Part shown: positions 9,957 to 17,201 of the stretch, one piece after another
Layout of the letters: every line of letters begins with the position of its first letter
Numbering within the stretch: position 1 is the stretch's first letter
Assembly: GCF_029714945.1 (NCBI RefSeq)
Contig: NZ_CP121634.1
Coordinates: 7,709,001-7,773,000 of the forward strand
Direction of reading: 5' to 3'
From: Bradyrhizobium sp. CIAT3101
GTDB lineage: Bacteria > Pseudomonadota > Alphaproteobacteria > Rhizobiales > Xanthobacteraceae
DNA length: 64,000 nucleotides
Made by a program: the position numbers and the translations under genes
Notes under the pieces: model-generated
Database searches by the model: none
What the model was told of the DNA's origin: nothing
Seen by the model: the letters and a program-made list of their open reading frames with translations, nothing else

Positions 9957-11222
9957 ATGCACGGGACCATGGAGAGCGCGGCGAATCTCGACGCATTGCG
10001 TGAGCGCGCGTCGTCACTTCCGCTGGAGCAATACGATCCCGGCGATCCCGAATTGTTCAGGACCGATACGTTCTGGCCCTATTTCGACCGGCTGCGGCGC
10101 GAAGATCCCGTGCACTATTGCAAGGATTCGATGTTCGGCCCGTACTGGTCGGTGACGCGCTACAACGACATCATGGAGATCGAGACCAACCATTCGGTGT
10201 TCTCCTCGGCGTCCGCGCTCGGCGGCATCACCATCCGCGACATCGATCCCGACCTGCGCCGCGAGAGTTTCATCTCGATGGACCCGCCGCGGCATGCCGC
10301 GCAGCGCAAGACCGTGGCGCCGATGTTCACGCCGACGCATCTGGACAATCTCGCGCTCAACATCCGCAAGCGCTCGGCCGAGTGCCTGGACAACCTCCCG
10401 CGCGGCGAGGTGTTCGACTGGGTCGACCAAGTCTCGATCGAGCTCACCACGCAGATGCTCGCGGTGCTGTTCGACTTCCCCTGGGAGGACCGCCGCAAGC
10501 TGACGCGCTGGTCCGATATCGCCACCACCATCCCCGGCCCCGACGGCCTGGTCGCGACCGAGGACCAGCGGCAGGTCGAGCTGACGGAATGCGCGCAATA
10601 TTTCGCGCGGCTGTGGAAGGAACGCATCGAGCAGCCGCCGAAGAGCGACCTTCTCTCGATGATGGCGCATGGCGCCGCGACGCGCGACATGGATGCGCGG
10701 AACTTCCTCGGCAATCTCATCCTTTTGATCGTCGGCGGCAACGACACCACCCGCAACACCATGTCGGGCTCGCTTCTCGCGCTGAGCCAGCACCCCGAAC
10801 AATACCGCAAGCTGCGCGAAAACCCCGCGCTGCTCGACAGCTTCGTGCCGGAGGTGATCCGCTGGCAGACGCCGCTTGCGCATATGCGCCGCACCGCGCT
10901 CGTCGATTTCGAGTTCCGCGGCAAGCAGATCAGGAAAGGTGACAAGGTCGTGATGTGGTACGTCTCGGGCAACCGCGACGAAGAGGCGATCGAGAAGCCC
11001 TACGACTTCATCATCGACCGCGCCCGCCCGCGCACGCATCTCTCGTTCGGCTTCGGCATCCACCGTTGCGTCGGTTTGCGACTTGCCGAACTCCAGCTCA
11101 AGATTATCTGGGAGGAGATCCTGAAGCGATTCGACCATATCGACGTGATGGGCGAGCCGAAGCGGGTGTATTCGAGCTTTGTGAAGGGTTTGGAAACGCT
11201 GCCGGTCAAGATTGCGGCGTGA
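9957..11222 (+). CDS. Cytochrome P450, CYP153-like (first of tandem pair)
   Basis: 421 residues from the ATG at 9957, which follows an AGGGAGA ribosome-binding site; ATGs at 9891 and 9939 lie upstream in frame. The I-helix oxygen-activation motif GGNDTTRN at 260-267, ExxR at E299-R302 and the haem loop FGFGIHRCVG with Cys371 are intact. The LIVGGNDTTRN I-helix is the pattern I associate with CYP153, bacterial soluble P450s that hydroxylate alkanes or fatty acids terminally. Such enzymes need a ferredoxin and a ferredoxin reductase, and neither is encoded nearby, so electrons must come from partners elsewhere. No membrane anchor is visible. Confidence 0.88.
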   Translation: MHGTMESAANLDALRERASSLPLEQYDPGDPELFRTDTFWPYFDRLRREDPVHYCKDSMFGPYWSVTRYNDIMEIETNHSVFSSASALGGITIRDIDPDLRRESFISMDPPRHAAQRKTVAPMFTPTHLDNLALNIRKRSAECLDNLPRGEVFDWVDQVSIELTTQMLAVLFDFPWEDRRKLTRWSDIATTIPGPDGLVATEDQRQVELTECAQYFARLWKERIEQPPKSDLLSMMAHGAATRDMDARNFLGNLILLIVGGNDTTRNTMSGSLLALSQHPEQYRKLRENPALLDSFVPEVIRWQTPLAHMRRTALVDFEFRGKQIRKGDKVVMWYVSGNRDEEAIEKPYDFIIDRARPRTHLSFGFGIHRCVGLRLAELQLKIIWEEILKRFDHIDVMGEPKRVYSSFVKGLETLPVKIAA

Positions 11223-11318
11223 CCTCTGAATTATAGTGTATAACATTGGCACTTGCGACGATGCCCTCGCCCCTCTGCGCTGCGCCGCGGGGTGAACGAA
11301 CACAGGGAGCGACTGCCC

Positions 11319-12593
11319 ATGAACATTCAGACCCCGGTCAAGGCCGACAAGGCCGAACGCATGCGGCGTGCGCGCGAGGAAGCCTATGCGACGCCCCTGA
11401 AGAATTTTCATCCGGGCGCGCCGCGGCTGTTCCAGGACGACACCCTGTGGCCGTGGTTCGAGCGGTTGCGGAAGGAAGAGCCGGTGCATTACTGCACCAA
11501 CGCGCCGATCGAGCCGTACTGGTCGGTGGTGAAATACAACGACATCATGCATGTCGACACCAATCACGGCCTGTTCTCCTCGGACTCGACGCTCGGCGGC
11601 ATCGGGATCCGCGATGTGCCGCCCGGCTATGACTGGCCGAGCTTCATCGCAATGGACCAGCCCAAGCACTCGTCGCAGCGCAAGACGGTGTCGCCGATGT
11701 TCACGCCGACGCATCTGGACGAACTGGCAAAACTGATCCGCCAGCGCTCGCAGACCGTGCTCGACAATCTACCGCGCAACGAGACCTTCAATTTCGTCGA
11801 GCGCGTCTCGATCGAGCTGACCACCCAGATGCTGGCGACCCTGTTCGACTTCCCCTGGGAGGAGCGGCGCAAGCTGACGCGCTGGTCGGACGTCGCGACC
11901 GCGCTGCCCAAGAGCGGCATCGTCGAATCCGCCGAAGAGCGCCGCCGCGAGATGGACGAGTGCTACGCCTACATGTCGAAGCTGTGGAACGAGCGCGTTA
12001 ACTCGGCGCCGCGCAACGATCTCCTGTCGCTGATGGCCCATAGCGACGCCACGCGCTTCATGGATCCCGACAATCTGATGGGCAACATCATCCTGCTCAT
12101 CGTCGGCGGCAACGACACCACGCGCAACACCATGACCGGCTCGGTGCTGGCCCTGAACGAGAATCCCGAGCAGTACGACAAGCTGCGCGCCAACCCTGAT
12201 CTGATCGACACCATGGTGCCCGAGGTGATCCGCTGGCAGACGCCGCTGGCGCATATGCGCCGCACCGCGCTTGCCGACACCGAGATCAACGGCAAGCACA
12301 TCAAGAAGGGCGACCGCGTCGTGATGTGGTACGTCTCCGGCAACCGCGACGAGGAGATGATCGAGCGTCCCGAGGAGTTCATCATCGATCGCGCCCGGCC
12401 GCGCACCCACCTCTCGTTCGGCTTCGGCATCCACCGCTGCGTCGGCATGCGGCTCGCCGAACTGCAACTGCGGATCGTCTGGGAGGAGATGCTGAAGCGG
12501 TTCGACCGCATCGAGGTGGTCGGCGAGCCGAAGCGGATCTATTCGAGCTTCATCAAGGGATATGAATCGCTGCCGGTGCGGATTCCGGGCTGA
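11319..12593 (+). CDS. Cytochrome P450, CYP153-like (second of tandem pair)
   Basis: 424 residues from the ATG at 11319. Motifs match the first copy: GGNDTTRN at 263-270, E302xxR305, and FGFGIHRCVG with haem ligand Cys374. Long blocks such as the region around EVIRWQTPLAHMRRTAL are identical between the copies, so they arose by tandem duplication. Divergence is greatest in the N-terminal 40 residues and in the B-C/F-G type regions, which in P450s control substrate fit. The 96-bp gap has no clear terminator, so co-transcription with the first P450 gene is likely. Confidence 0.88.
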   Translation: MNIQTPVKADKAERMRRAREEAYATPLKNFHPGAPRLFQDDTLWPWFERLRKEEPVHYCTNAPIEPYWSVVKYNDIMHVDTNHGLFSSDSTLGGIGIRDVPPGYDWPSFIAMDQPKHSSQRKTVSPMFTPTHLDELAKLIRQRSQTVLDNLPRNETFNFVERVSIELTTQMLATLFDFPWEERRKLTRWSDVATALPKSGIVESAEERRREMDECYAYMSKLWNERVNSAPRNDLLSLMAHSDATRFMDPDNLMGNIILLIVGGNDTTRNTMTGSVLALNENPEQYDKLRANPDLIDTMVPEVIRWQTPLAHMRRTALADTEINGKHIKKGDRVVMWYVSGNRDEEMIERPEEFIIDRARPRTHLSFGFGIHRCVGMRLAELQLRIVWEEMLKRFDRIEVVGEPKRIYSSFIKGYESLPVRIPG

Positions 12594-12647
12594 GCTCTAT
12601 CCGCCGTCATTGCGAGGCCATTCAGGCAGGCCGCATCTGCAATCTCC

Positions 12648-12757
12648 GCTGTCATGCCCCGCGAAGGCGGGGCATCCAGTACGCCGCAGCTTCTCGGCCC
12701 TATCACTGCTGTCTCTGGAATACTGGATCGCCCGCTTTCGCGGGCGATGACAGCGGA
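12648..12757. repeat. Dispersed palindromic repeat, family A (first copy)
   Basis: It reads GTCATGCCCCGCGAAGGCGG, then GCATCCAGTACGCCGC, and ends TACTGGATCGCCCGCTTTCG followed by CGGGCGATGACAGC. The outer arms and the CCAGTA/TACTGG blocks are inverted repeats. A second copy in the opposite orientation lies at 46080-46175, sharing GCGTACTGGAT, CCGCTTTCGCGGG and ATCCAGTATTCCAGAGAC. Here it sits in the 257-bp gap between the P450 pair and the convergent LysR gene, and no gene is visible in that gap. Confidence 0.8.
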
Positions 12758-12850
12758 GGACCAGGCGGTCGGCTATAAAATTTCGGCATGACAGGTCGCG
12801 CCAGATGCGAAGGCAAGATGGCGCCCGACTGGTCTACGACACCGGCACAT

Positions 12851-13771
12851 CTAACTCAGCTTGATGTCCCACACGCCGTCCTTGCGGCAGGCGGCAACCT
12901 CGTCGCGCAACAGCGCGGTGACGGCCAGCGAGGCCGTCGAGGCCGGGCGGTCGATCGGAGAGGCGAAAATGAGCTCGCGTGACATCGGCTTGGAGACGGC
13001 AGCGATTTCCAGCCGGCCGTCCGCGACCTCGGCGTGGACCGACGATGGCGGCAGCAGCGCAAACCCGAGGCCCTCCTCGACCAGGCTCGTCAGCACGCGG
13101 AACGAATCCGCCTCGAGCTGGACGTTGAGCTTGATCTTGCGCTGGGCGGCCGCGTGCTCGATCAGCGCACGGAGGCCGTGCGAATGACTGGGCAGCACCA
13201 GCCGCTGCCGCAGCAGCCAGCCGATATCGATGGTCTTCTTGCGCGCGAGACCGCAGCCGCGCGGACCGACCGCGACGATGTTGTCACGCCCCAGGCTCTG
13301 CACATTGAGATGCAGATCGGCCGAGCGGCCGTACAGGATGGCGAGATCCATCTCGCCGCGATGCAGCCATTCGACGATATGGCCGCTGTAGCTTTCGACG
13401 ATGCGCAGCGAGATGCCGGGATATTTTTCGACGCAGCGCCGCGCAAACCGCGCCGACAGCACGCAGCTCACGGTCGGAACCAGGCCGAGCACGACCTGCC
13501 CGGATGGCGGCCCCTTGGCCGACTGGATGTCGTCGCGGATCTGGTCGATCTGCCGCACGATGCCGGAGGTGCGCGCCAGCAGCAGCCGTCCGGCCTCGGT
13601 CAGCACCATGCCGCGGCCGTTGCGGGTGAACAGTTCCGTGCGCAGCTCGTGCTCGAGCAACTTGATCTGCCGCGAGAGCGCCGGCTGCGCCACGCGCAAC
13701 GTGTCGGACGCCTTGCTCAGGCTGCCGAGCTCCGCCACGCAACTGAAGGTCCTGAGCTGCCGGAAATCCAT
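12851..13771 (-). CDS. LysR-type transcriptional regulator
   Basis: 306 residues starting MDFRQLRTFSCVAELGSLSK. The winged helix-turn-helix occupies about residues 1-60 (RVAQPALSRQIKLLEHEL is the recognition region), followed by the periplasmic-binding-protein-like effector domain (VLGLVPTVSCVL onward). An in-frame ATG at 13819 would add 16 residues and run into the operator, so 13771 is preferred. It is divergent from the acyl-CoA dehydrogenase, CoA-transferase and hydratase genes, the usual arrangement for a LysR activator of the adjacent operon, with an acyl-CoA or the free acid as the probable co-inducer. Confidence 0.87.
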   Translation of the reverse strand: MDFRQLRTFSCVAELGSLSKASDTLRVAQPALSRQIKLLEHELRTELFTRNGRGMVLTEAGRLLLARTSGIVRQIDQIRDDIQSAKGPPSGQVVLGLVPTVSCVLSARFARRCVEKYPGISLRIVESYSGHIVEWLHRGEMDLAILYGRSADLHLNVQSLGRDNIVAVGPRGCGLARKKTIDIGWLLRQRLVLPSHSHGLRALIEHAAAQRKIKLNVQLEADSFRVLTSLVEEGLGFALLPPSSVHAEVADGRLEIAAVSKPMSRELIFASPIDRPASTASLAVTALLRDEVAACRKDGVWDIKLS

Positions 13772-13802
13772 GCTTGCCAATCCTGGAAGGCTACTCCATA
13801 CG

Positions 13803-13821
13803 CTATAGCAAATGAGCATAG
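13803..13821 (+). promoter_or_regulatory. Candidate LysR box (CTAT-N11-ATAG)
   Basis: CTAT at 13803-13806 and ATAG at 13818-13821 are separated by exactly 11 bases, the interrupted T-N11-A dyad used by LysR regulators. It lies 31 bp upstream of the lysR start and about 75 bp upstream of the acyl-CoA dehydrogenase ATG, where an activator bound upstream of a divergent promoter is expected. Confidence 0.5.
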
Positions 13822-13896
13822 GGGGCTGGCGATGTTTTCACAACGCCAGAGGATCGGCCGGCGTTATCTTAACTGCCGTACCAGACGGGAAACGCC

Positions 13897-15066
13897 ATGA
13901 TTGAAGAACACCACAGCGAAGATCACGCCGACATCCGCGAAGCCGTCGCAAAGCTCTGCGCGCAGTTTCCCGGCGAATACTGGCGCAAGCTCGATCGCGA
14001 GATGGCCTACCCCAAGGCCTTCGTCGACGCGCTGACGCAGGCCGGTTACCTCTCGGTGCTGATCCCCGAGGAATATGGCGGCGCGGGCCTGAAGCTGTCC
14101 GCCGCGGCCGCGATCCTCGAGGAGATCCAGCGCGCAGGCTGCAATGGCGGCGGCTGCCATGCCCAGATGTACACGATGGGCACCGTGCTCCGTCACGGCA
14201 ATGACGAGCAGAAGGCAAAGTACCTGCCGAAGATCGCCAGCGGCGAGTTGCGGCTGCAGGCCTTCGGCGTCACCGAGCCGACCAGCGGCACCGACACCTC
14301 TTCGCTCAAGACCTTTGCGCGCAAGGAAGGCAACGACAGCTACATCGTCAACGGCCAGAAGATCTGGACCAGCCGCGCCGAACACTCCGACCTGATGGTG
14401 CTGCTGGCGCGCACCACGCCGAAGGAGCAGGCCAAGAAGCGCACCGATGGTCTGTCGGTGTTCATCGTCGATATGCGCGAGGCCAAGAACAATGGCCTCG
14501 AGATCCGCCCGATCCGCACCATGATGAACCACGCCACCACCGAGGTGTTCTTTACCGACATGAAGGTGCCGGCGGAGAATCTGATCGGCGAGGAAGGCAA
14601 GGGCTTTCGCTACATCCTCTCCGGCATGAATGCCGAGCGCATCCTGATCGCGGCCGAATGCGTCGGCGACGCGAAGTGGTTCATCGCCAAGGCCACCAAC
14701 TATGCCAAGGAGCGCAGCGTTTTCGGCCGGCCGATCGGCCAGAACCAGGGCATTCAGTTCCCGATCGCCAAGGCTTACGCCTCGATGCGCGCGGCCGAGC
14801 TGATGGTGAAGGAGGCGACGCGCAAATACGAAGCCGGGCTCGACTGCGGCGCGGAGGCCAACATGGCCAAGATGCTGGCGGCCGATGCGTCCTGGGAGGC
14901 GGCGAACGCCTGCATCCAGACCCATGGCGGCTTCGGCTTCGCCGAGGAATATGACGTCGAGCGCAAATTCCGCGAGACGCGGCTGTATCAGGTGGCGCCG
15001 ATCTCGACCAACCTGGTGCTGTCCTTTGTCGCCGAGCACGTGCTCGGCATGCCCCGCTCGTACTGA
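13897..15066 (+). CDS. Acyl-CoA dehydrogenase
   Basis: 389 residues. FAD- and substrate-binding signatures include GVTEPTSGTDTSSL at 124-137, NGQKIWTSRAEHSD at 152-165, RSVFGRPIGQNQG, and THGGFGFAEEYDVER. The position that in short- and medium-chain enzymes holds the catalytic Glu (YEGT) reads VAPIST here. A Glu in the helix-G segment LSGMNAERIL (E247) corresponds to the alternative catalytic base of isovaleryl-CoA-type dehydrogenases, so the enzyme is probably active on a short or branched acyl-CoA. It is the first gene of a three-gene operon under the divergent LysR regulator. The next gene starts nine bases after its stop. Confidence 0.88.
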   Translation: MIEEHHSEDHADIREAVAKLCAQFPGEYWRKLDREMAYPKAFVDALTQAGYLSVLIPEEYGGAGLKLSAAAAILEEIQRAGCNGGGCHAQMYTMGTVLRHGNDEQKAKYLPKIASGELRLQAFGVTEPTSGTDTSSLKTFARKEGNDSYIVNGQKIWTSRAEHSDLMVLLARTTPKEQAKKRTDGLSVFIVDMREAKNNGLEIRPIRTMMNHATTEVFFTDMKVPAENLIGEEGKGFRYILSGMNAERILIAAECVGDAKWFIAKATNYAKERSVFGRPIGQNQGIQFPIAKAYASMRAAELMVKEATRKYEAGLDCGAEANMAKMLAADASWEAANACIQTHGGFGFAEEYDVERKFRETRLYQVAPISTNLVLSFVAEHVLGMPRSY

Positions 15067-15075
15067 GGTCGCATC

Positions 15076-16176
15076 ATGGGAGCGTTGGACGGGATCAGGG
15101 TGATTGCGGTCGAGCAGGCCGTGGCGGCGCCGTTCTGCTCGTCGCGTCTGGCGGACGCCGGCGCGGAAGTGATCAAGATCGAGCGGCCGGAGGGCGATTT
15201 CGCCCGCGGCTATGACGCGGCGGCCAAGGGCCAGAGCAGCTATTTCGTGTGGCTCAACCGCGGCAAGCAATCGGCGGTGGTCGATCTCGCCACCAAGGAG
15301 GGACGCGCCGAGCTGGAGAAGCTGATCGCGAGCGCCGACGTGCTGGTGCAGAACCTCAAGCCGGGCTCGATGGACAAGCTCGGCTTTTCGCGCGAGCGGC
15401 TCCTGAAGGACTATCCGAAGCTGATCTCCTGCACCATCACCGGTTACGGCGACGAGGGCCCCTACGCGCACCGCAAGGCCTATGACCTGCTGATCCAGGC
15501 CGAGAGCGGTCTCGCCTCGATCACCGGCAATCCCGACGGCGCCTCGCGCGTCGGCATGTCCATCGTCGACGTCGCGACCGGCGCCACGGCCCATGCTGCA
15601 ATTCTCGAGGCGCTGATCGCGCGCGGGCGCAACGGCAAGGGCTGCGACATCCGCATCTCGATGTTCGACGTGATGGCGGACTGGTGCACCGTGCCGCTGC
15701 TCAACGCGGAGGCCGGTAATCCGCCGAAGCGCATGGGCCTGCGCCATCCCTCGATCGCGCCCTATGGCGTGTTCACCTCCAGGGACGGCAAGGACATTCT
15801 GATCTCGATCCAGAGCGAGCGCGAGTGGAAGACGCTCTGCGCCGAGGTGCTGGACCAGCCCGATCTGCCAAAGGATCCGCGCGTCGCCAATGGCGTCGAG
15901 CGCGTGCGCAACCGCGACTTCACCGACAAGACGGTCGCGGACAGTTTTGGCAGCCTGACGCGCGACCAGTTGCTGACGCGGCTGTCGGACGCCGACATTG
16001 CCTTCGCCGAGGTCAACACTATGACCGACCTCACCGACCATCCGCATCTGCGCCGGATCGAGGTGGATACGCCGAACGGCCGCGTCAGCTATCCCGCGCC
16101 GGCGCCGATCATCGTCGGCGAGACCCGCGCGTACGGCGCTGTGCCGGCGATCGGCGAAAATCCATCGAAGAAGTAA
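15076..16176 (+). CDS. Family III CoA-transferase (CaiB/BaiF)
   Basis: 366 residues starting MGALDGIRVIAVEQAVAAPF, typical of family III CoA-transferases, with GAEVIKIERPEGDFARGYD at about 28-46 and the active-site Asp in SIVDVATG at about 160. The family moves CoA between acids through an aspartyl-CoA anhydride. The gap of nine bases from the acyl-CoA dehydrogenase and 14 bases to the hydratase gene shows an operon. Together with a mesaconyl-type hydratase this could activate or isomerise a C4-C5 dicarboxylic acid such as mesaconate or methylsuccinate, but the substrate is inferred only. Confidence 0.87.
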   Translation: MGALDGIRVIAVEQAVAAPFCSSRLADAGAEVIKIERPEGDFARGYDAAAKGQSSYFVWLNRGKQSAVVDLATKEGRAELEKLIASADVLVQNLKPGSMDKLGFSRERLLKDYPKLISCTITGYGDEGPYAHRKAYDLLIQAESGLASITGNPDGASRVGMSIVDVATGATAHAAILEALIARGRNGKGCDIRISMFDVMADWCTVPLLNAEAGNPPKRMGLRHPSIAPYGVFTSRDGKDILISIQSEREWKTLCAEVLDQPDLPKDPRVANGVERVRNRDFTDKTVADSFGSLTRDQLLTRLSDADIAFAEVNTMTDLTDHPHLRRIEVDTPNGRVSYPAPAPIIVGETRAYGAVPAIGENPSKK

Positions 16177-16190
16177 CAGAGCGAGGCGTC

Positions 16191-17042
16191 ATGACCGGAA
16201 AGCTCGACATCGATCATCTGCGGCAATGGATCGGCCGCAGCGAAGCGGCGACCGACATCGTCACCGCGCAATTGGTGAAAGGCCTGCGCGCGACGCTGTT
16301 CCAGGAGGTCGGCGAGCCCAAAGCGGGCGACGCCGCGCCGTTCACGGTGCATTGGTGCCTGGCACAGCCGGTGTTTTCGATGTCGATGCTCGGGCCCGAC
16401 GGCCACCCGACCCGCGGCGGCTTCCTGCCGCCGGTGCCGCTGCCGCGCCGGATGTGGGCCGGCGGCGAGATCGAGTTTTTGCAGCCCTTGCGGGTCGGCG
16501 ATGAAGCGACCCGGACCTCGCGCATCGCCGAGGTGCAGGTGAAATCAGGCTCGACCGGCACGCTATGCTTCGTCTCGGTCGAGCACAGCATTTCTTCACC
16601 CCGCGGCACCGCCATCCGTGAGCGGCAGGATATCGTCTACCGCGAGATGACGAGCAGCGCGCCCGCCGGCGGCAAGGCCCCGCCTCCGCCGCCGACGGCG
16701 CAGCACCGCGAAACCCATGTCTCCGATCCCGTGCTGCTGTTTCGCTATTCCGCGCTGACCTTCAACGGCCACCGTATCCATTACGACCGCGACTACGTCA
16801 CCAAGGTCGAGGGCTATCCCGGCCTGATCTTCCACGGCCCGTTGCAAGCGGCGCTCATCATCGAGATGGCGGCGAAGCTGCACGGCGGAACGGCGCCGAA
16901 GAAGTTCACCTATCGCGGGCTGCAGCCGCTGTTCGAGGGCACGGAATTCTCGATCAACGCCAACGAGACCGAGGCGGGCCTGGAGCTGTGGACCGCGAAC
17001 GCGGAGGGGCAGCCGACCATGAAGGGGACGGCGGTGTGGTGA
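16191..17042 (+). CDS. FAS1-like/MaoC acyl-CoA hydratase (mesaconyl-C4-CoA hydratase type)
   Basis: 283 residues with two hot-dog halves. The N-terminal half is the FAS1-like dehydratase N-terminal domain (WCLAQPVFSMSMLGPDGHPT). The C-terminal half holds the hydratase motif FNGHRIHYDRDYVTKVEGYPG with catalytic Asp and His and LIFHGPLQAALI. The HTD2-like two-domain layout matches mesaconyl-C4-CoA hydratases and 3-methylfumaryl-CoA hydratases. It is the last gene of the LysR-controlled operon. The start at 16191 follows GAGCGAGG. The combination acyl-CoA dehydrogenase, family III CoA-transferase and this hydratase points to oxidation of a branched dicarboxylic acid. Confidence 0.82.
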   Translation: MTGKLDIDHLRQWIGRSEAATDIVTAQLVKGLRATLFQEVGEPKAGDAAPFTVHWCLAQPVFSMSMLGPDGHPTRGGFLPPVPLPRRMWAGGEIEFLQPLRVGDEATRTSRIAEVQVKSGSTGTLCFVSVEHSISSPRGTAIRERQDIVYREMTSSAPAGGKAPPPPPTAQHRETHVSDPVLLFRYSALTFNGHRIHYDRDYVTKVEGYPGLIFHGPLQAALIIEMAAKLHGGTAPKKFTYRGLQPLFEGTEFSINANETEAGLELWTANAEGQPTMKGTAVW

Positions 17043-17079
17043 CGGCGCCGCCGTCATTGCGGGCGGCGACGTGACGATC

Positions 17080-17180
17080 TAGACCCTCACCCTGAGGAGC
17101 CGCATAGCGGCGTCTCGAAGGGCGAGGCCACAGCCGGGCCTTCATCCTTCGAGACGCGCCTTCGCACTCCTCAGGATGGG
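17080..17180. repeat. Palindromic intergenic repeat (CTGAGGAGC / TCTCGAAGG type)
   Basis: The 100-bp element reads ACCCTCACCCTGAGGAGCCG, then GCGTCTCGAAGGGCGAGG, and later CCTTCGAGACGCGCC and CACTCCTCAGGATGGGG. The outer and inner blocks are inverted repeats of each other. It lies just upstream of the benzoylformate-decarboxylase-like gene and separates it from the hydratase operon. Confidence 0.75.
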
Positions 17181-17201
17181 GAATCGATAGGGACGGAAAC
17201 G

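Noticed and set aside
10014..11714. 566-residue minus-strand frame
   Set aside because: Antisense to the tandem P450 genes; its internal repetition mirrors the P450 duplication.
13864..16047. 727-residue minus-strand open frame
   Set aside because: Antisense to acyl-CoA dehydrogenase and CoA-transferase genes with clear motifs.
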